From Polaribacter ponticola (GTDB lineage Bacteria; Bacteroidota; Bacteroidia; Flavobacteriales; Flavobacteriaceae): a DNA stretch of 40,929 bases. The stretch is taken from positions 1 to 40,929 of the forward strand of contig NZ_JAOSLC020000001.1 of the NCBI RefSeq assembly GCF_026191475.2, in the 5' to 3' direction. Numbering within the stretch: position 1 is the first letter of the stretch; the number at the start of each line of letters is the position of its first letter. The translations under genes were made by a program, and so were the position numbers. Below the pieces are notes generated by a model. It was not told the DNA's origin. It made no database searches and was given only the letters and a program-made list of their open reading frames with translations. This document shows, one piece after another, positions 17,598 through 25,383 of the stretch.

Positions 17598-18147
17598 CTT
17601 CTATAACAATTGCTTCTGCATCTACTATTTTGTTATAATCGCCAACACCACTTTTACCACTGGCTATAATTCTATCTATAACCAATTGTGGAGCAGAAAT
17701 AACCACTTTTTTATACTCTAATTTCTCTGGATTAAAATTGGCAGCATCTTCTTTTGGTAAGCATTCTCTCATAGCATCGTGAAAACCTTTTGCAGATTTC
17801 ATATCTCCTTTTGCCATAGAAGTTTTAAAACCTTCTAAAGCAAATTGATATAACAATGCTCTTTGCCCATCAATATCAGCTCGTAAAACATTTCCATACA
17901 ATTTTTCTGCATTTCTAATATCTCTAAATGCTTGCGCTCTGGATATTGGATATGCTTTTTGCAGTATAACAGCAACTTTGGTTTTGTTTTTGTATTTGGT
18001 TAAGGCTGTCCACGCTGCAAGCCAACGCTCGTTAACCAATTTTTGATTTGGAGTAAGTTTGTGTTTTTTAGGATCTTTGTAATGCGCCCAAACTTTATCT
18101 AAAGAAGTATCTCCATTATTTATTAAAGCTATATTATCTTTTGCCAT
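17587..18147 (-). CDS. Presumed terminase small subunit
   Basis: 186 aa, helical, basic N-terminal half containing ILQKAYPISRAQAFRDIRNAEKLYG, which looks like a DNA-binding helix-turn-helix. It overlaps the start of the large subunit, the usual arrangement. It would recognise phage DNA for packaging. The first gene after the promoter-like box at 18158-18187. Confidence 0.7.
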   Translation of the reverse strand: MAKDNIALINNGDTSLDKVWAHYKDPKKHKLTPNQKLVNERWLAAWTALTKYKNKTKVAVILQKAYPISRAQAFRDIRNAEKLYGNVLRADIDGQRALLYQFALEGFKTSMAKGDMKSAKGFHDAMRECLPKEDAANFNPEKLEYKKVVISAPQLVIDRIIASGKSGVGDYNKIVDAEAIVIEDEE

Positions 18148-18157
18148 ATTACAAAAA

Positions 18158-18187
18158 TGGCAATTGTCAATACTTTAGAATAGGACA
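18158..18187 (-). promoter_or_regulatory. Late promoter-like element 4 (two boxes)
   Basis: Plus-strand TGGCAATTGTCA (18158-18169), four bases, then TTTAGAATAGGACA (18174-18187). The same two boxes with the same four-base spacing occur at 20478-20507 and 21136-21165. The terminase small-subunit ATG is 10 bases beyond. Confidence 0.65.
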
Positions 18188-18189
18188 AA

Positions 18190-18217
18190 AAAACCACCCA
18201 AATTAATGAGTGGTTTT
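18190..18217 (-). terminator. Terminator, copy A of an identical pair
   Basis: Stem AAAACCAC / GTGGTTTT around a 12-nt loop; its minus-strand T-run leads directly into the late box. The same hairpin, loop included, recurs at 24613-24640. Confidence 0.8.
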
Positions 18218-18625
18218 TAATTCTCTCTATTTTTTTGACAGACCATTGTAAAGGTCTTAATGATTTATGTTTGTTTATTTTATTTTGAAAATTAAGCCTA
18301 TTCAAGGAAGCATTTACAGAATGCTCTCTTACTTCTGAATTCTTTATATGTGATATTATTTTTGTAAGTTCTTTTGTGGTTAAAGGTTTGCCTAAACTTT
18401 TGAGTAATTTATAAATAAATAAATCTCCAGGTATTAAAGTTTTACCATCATAAGATATTCTATCAATATTTATATCAATAAATTGTTTAATACTTTTTTT
18501 TGCCCCCTTAAAAGACTGTTATTAATTATTAATGTTTCTTTAAGTAATTTGATTAAATCATTTTTATCCATTTTACTTATATTGGATTCCCACTCTTTTG
18601 TGAAAAAAGTATAATAATCTTTCAT
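18217..18625 (-). pseudogene. Small hypothetical gene broken at homopolymers
   Basis: From the ATG at 18625 the 0 frame gives 51 codons (MKDYYTFFTKEWESNISKMD...) and stops at 18470 after an A8 run (18494-18501). With one more A the frame continues KQFIDINIDRISYDG...KPLTTKELTKIISHIKN to a second A7 run (18230-18236). One more A there ends the protein at a TAA (18217-18219) exactly before the terminator. The restored protein would be about 135 aa; no family recognised. Confidence 0.55.
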
Positions 18626-18722
18626 AAGTAAATTTAACTATTAAAATGTGTATGATACTTTACAAATTTCTTTATTTCTTCTGGATAATTTTTTACCAAA
18701 AAAGAAAGTGATAATGCATTGT

Positions 18723-18911
18723 TCAAAAATGTGGCACAGGCTTTTTTTGTGGCTCATTAAAACATTGATCGTTAATTTCTGTAATACAATCGTGTAATAG
18801 TTGTTGGCTATCTTTAATGTAGTTTACGTGTCCTTCAAAACTATCTAACCACCAAGCTAATTTTCTTTCAATTGGTTCTTCGTCTTGGGTTTGTTCTGTA
18901 CTTTGTCGCAT
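18723..18911 (-). CDS. Small protein under the leader-RNA element, copy A
   Basis: 62 aa (MRQSTEQTQDEEPIERKLAW...), acidic. Codons 1-6 form one arm of a 15-bp inverted repeat with the leader, so the start codon can be sequestered. The 69-aa protein at 25174-25383 begins in the same way (MSQSTD) under a second copy of the leader. Function unknown. Confidence 0.6.
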   Translation of the reverse strand: MRQSTEQTQDEEPIERKLAWWLDSFEGHVNYIKDSQQLLHDCITEINDQCFNEPQKKPVPHF

Positions 18912-19065
18912 AATAAAATGTTTTATAAATACCCAAGTAAGTCTGCGACAAAGTACAGCAATTAAAAATTGAAGTCTGCAATATTTCTATTGCCTTACTT
19001 GGGATTTGATTAATAAATTTTGTGTTTAAAAGCATTTTTTAATTACTTAATTATACAATGTCGCA
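18896..19065 (-). ncRNA. Structured 5' leader RNA element, copy A
   Basis: On the minus strand: P1 CCCAAGTAAG (19003-18994) pairs with CTTACTTGGG (18941-18932). Inside lie P2 GCAATA-GAAA-TATTGC (18993-18978), P3 CAATT-TTT-AATTG (18971-18959) and a 15-nt segment CTGTACTTTGTCGCA (18958-18944). That segment is fully complementary to TGCGACAAAGTACAG (18910-18896), which overlaps the downstream start codon at 18911-18909. A third site, TGCGACA, lies at 19065-19059. Copy B at 25368-25537 keeps every helix through compensatory changes. Confidence 0.68.
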
Positions 19066-19087
19066 CAGCAAATATATAAAAAATAAT

Positions 19088-19708
19088 CTAATCTATATCA
19101 CAACTAACATCATCCCTATCAGATGTTATGGTTTCATAATCTGTTTTAAAATATTCTACAACACCGCTTAAATCTCCTAAATAATAAGGAGCATCATATT
19201 TTTGAGAATCCCCAAAAACCAGAGTTGTTACATTTTCTCCATCTTTGGTTGGTTCTATTTTACTGCTGGCTTCTATTAACTTACAAGGTTGCTTTTTAGA
19301 ACCAAATTGTCTTTTAAAATTGCTGCCAAACTCTGGGGCTAATACAATTAAATCTTTTCCTTTAAGCCAACGTTTAAAACCTAATAAATCTGCTTTAGAA
19401 CCTAAAAGTTGTACAGTTAATTTATTTTCTTGTAATGGAGATTTAGTAGCAGTACCAATTTGAGTAGTTTCTAAAGAAACACTTTCTTGTATTGCTTTTA
19501 CTTTGGTAAAATTTACGCCATCTATAAAAGTATGATTGTTTTTAATCACAATTAAATCATCAATTACACTATCTGGTTTTAGCTTTTTAATTTCTATTGG
19601 TTCTGTAATGTTTAGCATTTCATCTACCAAACCAACATATATTTCTTCGTGATGGAAACCGGCTGTAACTTCGTCAAATTCAGTTCCTAAATTTTCTATC
19701 TTAATCAT
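19088..19708 (-). CDS. Tail-tube-like protein, paralogue 1
   Basis: 206 aa, clearly paralogous to the 189-aa protein at 21231-21800: shared blocks are AIQESV.LETTQIG, SP.QENKLTVQLLGSK, LLGFKR..KG.D, VLAPEFGS and YDAP. The fold is probably the beta-barrel of tail tube or major tail proteins, inferred from position and size. Its C-terminal CDID tail is shared with the 38-aa protein at 12867-12983. The leader-RNA element starts 23 bases after its stop. Confidence 0.6.
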   Translation of the reverse strand: MIKIENLGTEFDEVTAGFHHEEIYVGLVDEMLNITEPIEIKKLKPDSVIDDLIVIKNNHTFIDGVNFTKVKAIQESVSLETTQIGTATKSPLQENKLTVQLLGSKADLLGFKRWLKGKDLIVLAPEFGSNFKRQFGSKKQPCKLIEASSKIEPTKDGENVTTLVFGDSQKYDAPYYLGDLSGVVEYFKTDYETITSDRDDVSCDID

Positions 19709-19831
19709 TCTTTGGTGTATTTATCAATTCATTTAATTGTTGTAAATCTATCTCGTGTTCTAGTAATTTACTTTTTGCTTTTTCTAAAGCAATTGCTTGT
19801 TTAGTGGTTTCAGATTTGGACAAATTTTGTC

Positions 19832-20467
19832 CTAAATCTTTTTCAAAATTTTCAACCTTTTTTTGTATTTAGATACAGAAATTCGCTTATTATTTCTTGA
19901 TTGAATTAATTGTGCAGCAGTTAAAGAACTGTAGTTTCTTGGAGCAATATTTAACACTACTTTATGTTCTACATAGTGCTTTAAAACTTTTTGAGCAGTT
20001 TCTATAGCATCAAACAAGTCTTCTATTTCAATACATAAAGAAAGTGCTGCACCTTCTTCTGATGGATGTAATTGATTTAATTGTAGCTTTAGAGAGATTG
20101 CTTTTTGAAAATTAGCACGTTGTTGTTGTGATAAAGGGTGTAAATCAACATGCAATTCATTTAATCTGTAAAAATAGAAAGAGGTTGGTTTTTGGTTATT
20201 GGTTTTTTGTTGATGGTTTACTTTAGAAAAATCAACCTGTAGGTTTACTTGTTGTGGTTTTTTTTCATTTTTCACAATAAGAGGTTTTGCTATAGTGACT
20301 TTTTCTCTAAACTTACCAAGCTCATAGGTTAGCTTTTCAAAATTAGAAGGACTTTCTTTTCTTAAGAATAAGCGTACTAAATTAGGGCTACGCCCTTTTA
20401 ATGAAGCGTATAGTAAAACACCTGCATTATAATCAGAACCATTAGAGAACCACTCGTTTACTTTCAT
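19832..20467 (-). CDS. Hypothetical late protein, frame-broken at its C-terminus
   Basis: 211 aa, helical, Gln/Lys-rich, start MKVNEWFSNGSDYNAGVLLY, 10 bases after the late element at 20478. The 0 frame ends at 19832. One extra A in the A7 run at 19858-19864 continues KKVENFEKDLGQNLSKSETT...NELINTPKND to a TAA at 19701 that overlaps the next ATG. This would give about 255 aa and close a 123-base gap. No family recognised. Confidence 0.6.
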   Translation of the reverse strand: MKVNEWFSNGSDYNAGVLLYASLKGRSPNLVRLFLRKESPSNFEKLTYELGKFREKVTIAKPLIVKNEKKPQQVNLQVDFSKVNHQQKTNNQKPTSFYFYRLNELHVDLHPLSQQQRANFQKAISLKLQLNQLHPSEEGAALSLCIEIEDLFDAIETAQKVLKHYVEHKVVLNIAPRNYSSLTAAQLIQSRNNKRISVSKYKKRLKILKKI

Positions 20468-20477
20468 AGTGTAAAAG

Positions 20478-20507
20478 TGGCAATTGTCAGCATTTTAGAA
20501 TAGGACA
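20478..20507 (-). promoter_or_regulatory. Late promoter-like element 5 (two boxes)
   Basis: TGGCAATTGTCA (20478-20489) and TTTAGAATAGGACA (20494-20507), spaced by four bases, before the gene starting at 20467. Confidence 0.65.
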
Positions 20508-20510
20508 AAA

Positions 20511-20536
20511 AAAAGACACTCAATTGAGTGTCTTTT
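20511..20536 (-). terminator. Terminator after the secreted-protein gene
   Basis: 26-base perfect palindrome, AAAAGACACTCAA with TTGAGTGTCTTTT; on the minus strand its T-rich arm runs into the late box. Confidence 0.8.
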
Positions 20537-20557
20537 AATATATATTGAAATTGACTT

Positions 20558-21079
20558 TTAATAATAAGATTCCGTGACGGATATATTAAAATTGGTAGAT
20601 GTATCAGTAATTTTTGGAATATTTCTAACAAATGTAATCAGCCTAATTTTTGAGGAACCTTTATTTAAAAAATAGGTTTCAGAATTGCTTTGCAAAACCC
20701 TTTCTATTCGTTTCGGATTTCGTTTGGATTCTGTATCTATATTAAAACCTGGAATATGCTCTTTAATTTTATCAATAATTAATGCTTGTTTCTGCTTTAC
20801 AATATTTTTTGTAACCGAATCTATAAAATCAGATTGATAACTTTTAAAAGAAGCGTCTAAATCAAATTCTCTATTTAGCTTTACAGGAAAGATGTTATTT
20901 TCTTGAGTATTCATACTCAAAGATAATAAATTATCAGTGAAAGCTTTTACTACAGATACATCAGTATCTAAACTTTTAACAATACTGATTGGAGTTTCTT
21001 TTTTAACATCCAATTCTTTGGGCGTTGCGCTCACTCCAATAAAGGAGAACATCAACAATAATAAAATTACTTTTTTCAT
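20558..21079 (-). CDS. Exported protein of unknown function
   Basis: 173 aa with a Sec signal peptide (MKKVILLLLMFSFIGVSATP, likely cleavage after VSA). The mature part is Lys/Ser/Asp-rich without recognised domain. It forms its own transcription unit between a late element and terminator. An exported phage protein may act in superinfection exclusion or lysis, but nothing here decides. Confidence 0.62.
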   Translation of the reverse strand: MKKVILLLLMFSFIGVSATPKELDVKKETPISIVKSLDTDVSVVKAFTDNLLSLSMNTQENNIFPVKLNREFDLDASFKSYQSDFIDSVTKNIVKQKQALIIDKIKEHIPGFNIDTESKRNPKRIERVLQSNSETYFLNKGSSKIRLITFVRNIPKITDTSTNFNISVTESYY

Positions 21080-21135
21080 TTTTAAAATGGTTTTAGATTA
21101 ATATTTATAGAATTATTTCTATTGAGTTTCAAAGA

Positions 21136-21165
21136 TGGCAATTGTCAAACCTTTAAAATAGGACA
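21136..21165 (-). promoter_or_regulatory. Late promoter-like element 6 (two boxes)
   Basis: TGGCAATTGTCA (21136-21147) and TTTAAAATAGGACA (21152-21165), spaced by four bases. The leader to the ATG at 21079 is about 56 bases, longer than at the other copies. Confidence 0.65.
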
Positions 21166-21167
21166 AA

Positions 21168-21196
21168 AAAACCACTCTGTTTAAAAGAGTGGTTTT
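21168..21196 (-). terminator. Terminator after the capsid unit
   Basis: 11-bp stem AAAACCACTCT / AGAGTGGTTTT with a 7-nt loop, ending the protease-capsid-tube unit. Confidence 0.8.
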
Positions 21197-21230
21197 CCTA
21201 ATTATAACAAACTAATCAACTAATGAAAAA

Positions 21231-21800
21231 TTATGCTGGCTGTAGTGTTATACCACCTCCAGTTACACTATAAATTGGTGCATCATATTTTTGTTTATCC
21301 ATAAAAACTAATGTAGTTGTATTTTCGCCATCTACAGTAGCTTCTATTTTACTGCTAGATTCAGAAATTTTACCAGCAAATTTAGCAGATCCAATCTGTC
21401 TTAAATTACCACTTCCAAATTCTGGAGCTAACACCACAATATCTTGACCTTTAAACTGTCTTTTAAATCCTAATAATTCTGGTTTAGAACCTAAAAGTTG
21501 TACAGTTAATTTATTCTCTTGCATTGGCGATTTATTAGGATCACCAATTTGAGTTGTTTCTAATCCAACACTTTCTTGTATAGCTCTCATTTTAGTAAAG
21601 CCATAACCAGTATTAAATGTGTGTGCAGTTGTAATAGTAACCAACTCTTCTAAAGTTGTTGCAGCACCTGTGCCACATAAATCTTTAGGCTCTGTAAGAG
21701 CTGCAAAAGTTGATAAAAGTGCTACATACACTTCTGTGTGAGAAAAACCACCTGATACTTCACAACCTGGTTCTCCAATATTTTCTACTTTAATACTCAT
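21231..21800 (-). CDS. Tail-tube-like protein, paralogue 2
   Basis: 189 aa, start MSIKVENIGEPGCEVSGGF. Shares conserved blocks with the 206-aa paralogue at 19088-19708. Placed three bases after the 146-aa gene and last in the capsid unit, before a strong terminator. Probably an abundant virion protein: major tail or an equivalent beta-sandwich protein. Confidence 0.6.
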   Translation of the reverse strand: MSIKVENIGEPGCEVSGGFSHTEVYVALLSTFAALTEPKDLCGTGAATTLEELVTITTAHTFNTGYGFTKMRAIQESVGLETTQIGDPNKSPMQENKLTVQLLGSKPELLGFKRQFKGQDIVVLAPEFGSGNLRQIGSAKFAGKISESSSKIEATVDGENTTTLVFMDKQKYDAPIYSVTGGGITLQPA

Positions 21801-21803
21801 GGT

Positions 21804-22244
21804 TTAGTGTTTTTTTAAGTGAATAAAATTAGCTTGAATTAAAGATTCCATTAAATCTTCATTTACAATTGCTTCTTCAGCAGTATGCTTTTCTCCTTTA
21901 AATCTGAAACTGGAAACAGTAAATTCAAATTCTCCTTCTTCGTTTTTATAGATTTCTCCTTTTTTTACTTCTGGAGTTGCTGTTGCTTCTGCTAGCTTTT
22001 CTTCTAATTTTGCAATTAGTTCATTAGCTTTTTGCAACTCTGTAGTACCTTCAGATAAAGCTAAAGTAGCTTTATCTGTAAGTTCTTTTTGCCCTTTAAC
22101 TTCTTCTTTAGCTGTTGCTAAATCTTTGGTTAAAATAGGATGTTCAGCAATTTTAATTAAATCGCTTATTTGTGCATTTGTAGCACCGTCAGGAACTTCT
22201 ATTTGAAGTTCCTGCGCACGTGCTATTAATTGTTCTTTGTTCAT
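21804..22244 (-). CDS. Hypothetical protein after capsid gene, coiled coil
   Basis: 146 aa. The N-terminal about 32 residues (NKEQLIARAQELQIEVPDG...) look like a small helix-extended-loop-helix (HeH/SAP-like) domain. A coiled coil (about 40-90) and a beta-rich C-terminal domain follow. Found 17 bases after the major capsid stop; such proteins are often head decoration or head-tail proteins. Confidence 0.58.
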   Translation of the reverse strand: MNKEQLIARAQELQIEVPDGATNAQISDLIKIAEHPILTKDLATAKEEVKGQKELTDKATLALSEGTTELQKANELIAKLEEKLAEATATPEVKKGEIYKNEEGEFEFTVSSFRFKGEKHTAEEAIVNEDLMESLIQANFIHLKKH

Positions 22245-22261
22245 TGTTTACGTTTTAAAGA

Positions 22262-23209
22262 TTATACCCAAGTTGCTACATAAACCAACTCATTGTGTCC
22301 AAAGCCTAAACCTTCCCACCAATCAGACATTAAGAAAACTTGTCTTAAATGCTCTTCTACTTTTGGCTTTTTCATTCCGTTAACTCTTCTAATGTATAAG
22401 AAGTTGTCAACTGGAGACATCCAAAAGTATTTTTCTCCTGCCATAGATGGCAAACCAACCAACTCTACATTTGTAAAATCTACAGTAGGTTTTCCTTCTT
22501 TGTAGTTTACATCTGTTCCGTGTGTATTTCTTTTGTCTCTATGATACCAACGTAAAATTCTTTCATCCATATACACACGTTTTTTAACGCTGTCTAGTAA
22601 TGGATCAATATTATCTACAAATTCTTCTACCATATCAAAAGCATTTGCAGCCGTAACTGAAGCAGATAAAGCAACAGATTGCATAGAGCTATCAGCAACA
22701 CCTGCATCCAACAACTTTTTAACACCATCTATAGATGCAGCTGTAGTACCTGCTGTTCCAGAAGTTGGTGCTACATAAGCACCTTTAAAGTAACCTTTAA
22801 GTTCTAAATCTTGCTTTAATTGAGGAATCACTTCGTTCTCAATCATAAAACGAACTATAGGCCATTTAGCTCTATCTTGTTCATTAACATTTTCTAGAAA
22901 GCCTAACCAAGAAGCTTTTACATCATCTGGATATAAAGCTAAATCTATTTTAAGATTTCTTAAAGTAATGCTGTTTGGCTTAAACTCAACATCTCCTTTT
23001 GGAGTAAATTGTTTTTGAAATTGCTGTACAATTTCTCCTAAAACCACATTAGAAAAACGATATACATCGCCATCATAAATTAAAGGTTTAGCATAACCTA
23101 CAGTTACCGATTTTTGGCGTAATGCAGAAAGTAAACGTTTTTCGTTTTGTCCTTCTGGTATATAGTGAGCGCCAAAATCTGCAACTATATCTGTTTTTAC
23201 TATTGACAT
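22262..23209 (-). CDS. Major capsid protein
   Basis: 315 aa, start MSIVKTDIVADFGAHYIPEG. Position directly after the protease-scaffold gene, size and general character (helix-rich middle with a conserved DERILRWYHRDKR segment, beta-rich end) fit an HK97-fold major capsid protein. The sequence-level family assignment could not be checked. Confidence 0.75.
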   Translation of the reverse strand: MSIVKTDIVADFGAHYIPEGQNEKRLLSALRQKSVTVGYAKPLIYDGDVYRFSNVVLGEIVQQFQKQFTPKGDVEFKPNSITLRNLKIDLALYPDDVKASWLGFLENVNEQDRAKWPIVRFMIENEVIPQLKQDLELKGYFKGAYVAPTSGTAGTTAASIDGVKKLLDAGVADSSMQSVALSASVTAANAFDMVEEFVDNIDPLLDSVKKRVYMDERILRWYHRDKRNTHGTDVNYKEGKPTVDFTNVELVGLPSMAGEKYFWMSPVDNFLYIRRVNGMKKPKVEEHLRQVFLMSDWWEGLGFGHNELVYVATWV

Positions 23210-23226
23210 CTTTTAAGGTTTTAAGA

Positions 23227-23655
23227 TTAATTATTCATTGCTTGAGAAATGTCAACACCACTAACTACTGTAGTCTCTGTATTGTCATTATCTGTTTTGT
23301 TTAATGGTTGTGTTGCTACAGCACCATCTTTACCACCATATTCTGCTACTAAATTGCTTAAGGCTGTAATACCTTCTTCATTACTCATTGTAGCAGATCC
23401 TTCTACTTCAGCAGTTGCTAATGCATTTTGAATAGCAGTAGTTACAGTTGTATTTGTAGCTTCTAATTCAGTTATTCTTTCAGAAGAAGTAGTAGCTTCT
23501 GTTTCCGCAGTTGCAATAGCAGTATCATTTTCTGATAATCTATTTTCAAGTGCAGTTGCTTGTTCTTCCGTTAAGAAGATACCGTTTTCGGTTTCGCCTT
23601 CTGAAAAAGAAGCACCTATAACAGCTTCAATCAAAGGCACATTTAATTTGCTCAT
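23227..23655 (-). CDS. Possible internal scaffold product
   Basis: In-frame ATG at 23655 (MSKLNVPLIEAVIGASF) within the protease gene would give a 142-aa acidic coiled-coil protein matching only the scaffold part. Nested scaffold genes are known in other phages; use of this start is inference. Confidence 0.35.
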   Translation of the reverse strand: MSKLNVPLIEAVIGASFSEGETENGIFLTEEQATALENRLSENDTAIATAETEATTSSERITELEATNTTVTTAIQNALATAEVEGSATMSNEEGITALSNLVAEYGGKDGAVATQPLNKTDNDNTETTVVSGVDISQAMNN

Positions 23656-24549
23656 TGGATTTTTTTTAGAATTATTTAATTGAGTATTATTTTTGTTTGA
23701 TTTCGCTAAAGAAAAAACCTTATCAATTGCAGTTTGTAAAGTTCCTATTTCATCAATTAAACCGTTGTTTAAGGAAACTTCAGCGTTGTAAGTTCCTCCA
23801 GATAAAACTTCACCATTTAAATTAGGTCTAGCAGAATTCATATCAGCATGAAATGTTTCTGTTATAGGGTCTAATTGGTTTTTTATATAACCTTCTGGAT
23901 TACCATCTAATAAATCTTGAAAGTCTTTATTTTTATTAGTAGATTTTGTTGCATATTCTGTAATTACTTTAGCTCCTTTTTTCTCATAGTAACCAGTCAT
24001 ATCTACAAAATGTATCATTGTACCAATACTACCAATAGCATCAGCACGTTTGTTGGCAACAATATGTTTTGCAGCACTACCAATATAATAAGCTGCACTA
24101 CACATCATTCCATCTGTATATGCTACAACTGGTTTAGAATAGTTTTTAATAAAATCGTGAAATTCTGGTGTACCAGAAACTTGTCCGCCACCACTATCTA
24201 TATCTAAAACAATTCCTTTACAATTAGGATCAGATTCATAGCGATACATTATCTGTTGTTTAGATTTTGTTCCTCTTGGACCACATTCTTGATTATACTT
24301 ATAAATTGGATTTTTTAAAGAAACTACTAGAACATAATTATCTTTATTGGTTTCATTATCAAAACTTGATGCAGAAACTAAAGATTTATTGGCGCTAAAA
24401 ATAAATGCTTCTAGAGTTGGTTTGTCTGGTGCTGAAAAAGTAAGTTTTCCATTTAAAATGGAATATAAAGAAGGCAGTAAAGACTGACTGTAAGCTTTAT
24501 CAATAAACCAACGCCCGGTAATTAAAGAATGTAAATTATTTAAATTCAT
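23227..24549 (-). CDS. Head maturation protease (S49/SppA-like) fused to a scaffold-like domain
   Basis: 440 aa. The protease domain (about 80-290) has LDIDSGGGQVSGTPEF, then the Ser region DGMMCSAAYYIGSAA with the presumed nucleophile Ser, and IGSIGTMIHFVDMTGYYEKKG, typical of S49 signal-peptide-peptidase-type phage proteases. Residues about 298-440 are Glu/Thr-rich, low in hydrophobics and predicted coiled coil, as in a scaffold. An internal ATG in this part suggests separate production of the scaffold, as with lambda C/Nu3. First gene after the late box at 24596. Confidence 0.82.
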   Translation of the reverse strand: MNLNNLHSLITGRWFIDKAYSQSLLPSLYSILNGKLTFSAPDKPTLEAFIFSANKSLVSASSFDNETNKDNYVLVVSLKNPIYKYNQECGPRGTKSKQQIMYRYESDPNCKGIVLDIDSGGGQVSGTPEFHDFIKNYSKPVVAYTDGMMCSAAYYIGSAAKHIVANKRADAIGSIGTMIHFVDMTGYYEKKGAKVITEYATKSTNKNKDFQDLLDGNPEGYIKNQLDPITETFHADMNSARPNLNGEVLSGGTYNAEVSLNNGLIDEIGTLQTAIDKVFSLAKSNKNNTQLNNSKKNPMSKLNVPLIEAVIGASFSEGETENGIFLTEEQATALENRLSENDTAIATAETEATTSSERITELEATNTTVTTAIQNALATAEVEGSATMSNEEGITALSNLVAEYGGKDGAVATQPLNKTDNDNTETTVVSGVDISQAMNN

Positions 24550-24595
24550 CTGTAATATGCTTTTTGCACATTACAAACATATTTTAATCTAAAAC

Positions 24596-24609
24596 TTTAA
24601 AATAGGACA
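24596..24609 (-). promoter_or_regulatory. Late promoter-like box 7
   Basis: TTTAAAATAGGACA (plus-strand form) before the protease-capsid unit; the second box seen at elements 4-6 is absent and the leader is about 46 bases. Confidence 0.6.
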
Positions 24610-24612
24610 GAA

Positions 24613-24640
24613 AAAACCACCCAAATTAATGAGTGGTTTT
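24613..24640 (-). terminator. Terminator, copy B of an identical pair
   Basis: Identical in stem and loop to the terminator at 18190-18217, again ending a small-gene unit that follows a leader-RNA element. Confidence 0.8.
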
Positions 24641-24660
24641 TAGCGTTAAAAAGTTTAAAA

Positions 24661-24915
24661 TTAATCTGTTAAACAACTTTCTGTAAATGTTGTTATTTCT
24701 TTTTCTTGGTTCTGAACCATAAACCCCAAATGTATAAATGTGTTTAAAACATCTGTAATTAACTCTTTATTATCTATACAAGCGTGGGTTTCATTTTCTT
24801 TTAACCACAAATTAGTATCGTGCAAACGTTGTAATGCGTGTTGGTGTTTTTTTAAATTATCGCCAACTACAGTAAACGCATCTATAATAGTATCTTTTAT
24901 ATTTGTGCTTTTCAT
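24661..24915 (-). CDS. Small hypothetical helical protein
   Basis: 84 aa, start MKSTNIKDTIIDAFTVVGDN, predicted all-alpha, ending just before the copy B terminator. No family recognised. It starts two bases after the preceding small gene, so the two are co-translated. Confidence 0.55.
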   Translation of the reverse strand: MKSTNIKDTIIDAFTVVGDNLKKHQHALQRLHDTNLWLKENETHACIDNKELITDVLNTFIHLGFMVQNQEKEITTFTESCLTD

Positions 24916-24917
24916 AA

Positions 24918-25155
24918 TTACAAGGTTTTAGCGTTAGTAACAAAATTAATAAGCTCTGTAAAAACTACTTTAGCATCTTCTTTAAAAGTTTGGTAATCTT
25001 TAGCAAATGCTGTGTCTTTAAAAGCTACCAAACTTTCTTTAGCGTTTAAATCTAATATAGAATGTAGGGTATGTAAAGTGGCTAATTTTTCTGGTGTTTT
25101 ACTTTTTACCAACCAATGTTTTATGCTAAAACTATAAAAACGGTTTTTTTGGCAT
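24918..25155 (-). CDS. Small hypothetical protein, start region probably frame-broken
   Basis: The uninterrupted frame (24918-25112) has only a TTG start and gives 64 aa (VKSKTPEKLATLHTLHSILD...). The same frame is open upstream and encodes RFYSFSIKHWL. An ATG at 25155 reaches this frame if the A7 run after ATGCC has one base fewer (MPKNRFYSFSIKHWLVKS), giving about 79 aa. Unlike other breaks here, this one needs a deletion. No family recognised. Confidence 0.5.
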
Positions 25156-25173
25156 TTAACCTATCTGTTAAAC

Positions 25174-25383
25174 CTAATAAAAAAATGTTTTTGGAGTACA
25201 TTTTTTAGACAATGCCATATAAGCATCATAGTCTTTTGTTAAAAATAATTGCTCTGTAAATTGTTCTTCATAAAGCTGTATGGCAAATTGTAAAATACTT
25301 TTGGTAGCTTCTACCTTGCTTTCTGTTAAACAAATTAAACTGTTTGTTGGCGCAACTGCTGTTGCATCTGTACTTTGTGACAT
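25174..25383 (-). CDS. Small protein under the leader-RNA element, copy B
   Basis: 69 aa (MSQSTDATAVAPTNSLICLT...), likely helical. Its first codons form a 15-bp inverted repeat with the leader, TGTCACAAAGTACAG against CTGTACTTTGTGACA. The N-terminal QST is shared with the protein at 18723-18911, the rest is not. Confidence 0.58.
   Translation of the reverse strand: MSQSTDATAVAPTNSLICLTESKVEATKSILQFAIQLYEEQFTEQLFLTKDYDAYMALSKKCTPKTFFY

Noticed and set aside
18911..19041. 56-codon frame overlapping the leader RNA
   Set aside because: The two element copies differ by a one-base indel in P3 that destroys the frame, while pairing is kept; structure explains the conservation better.
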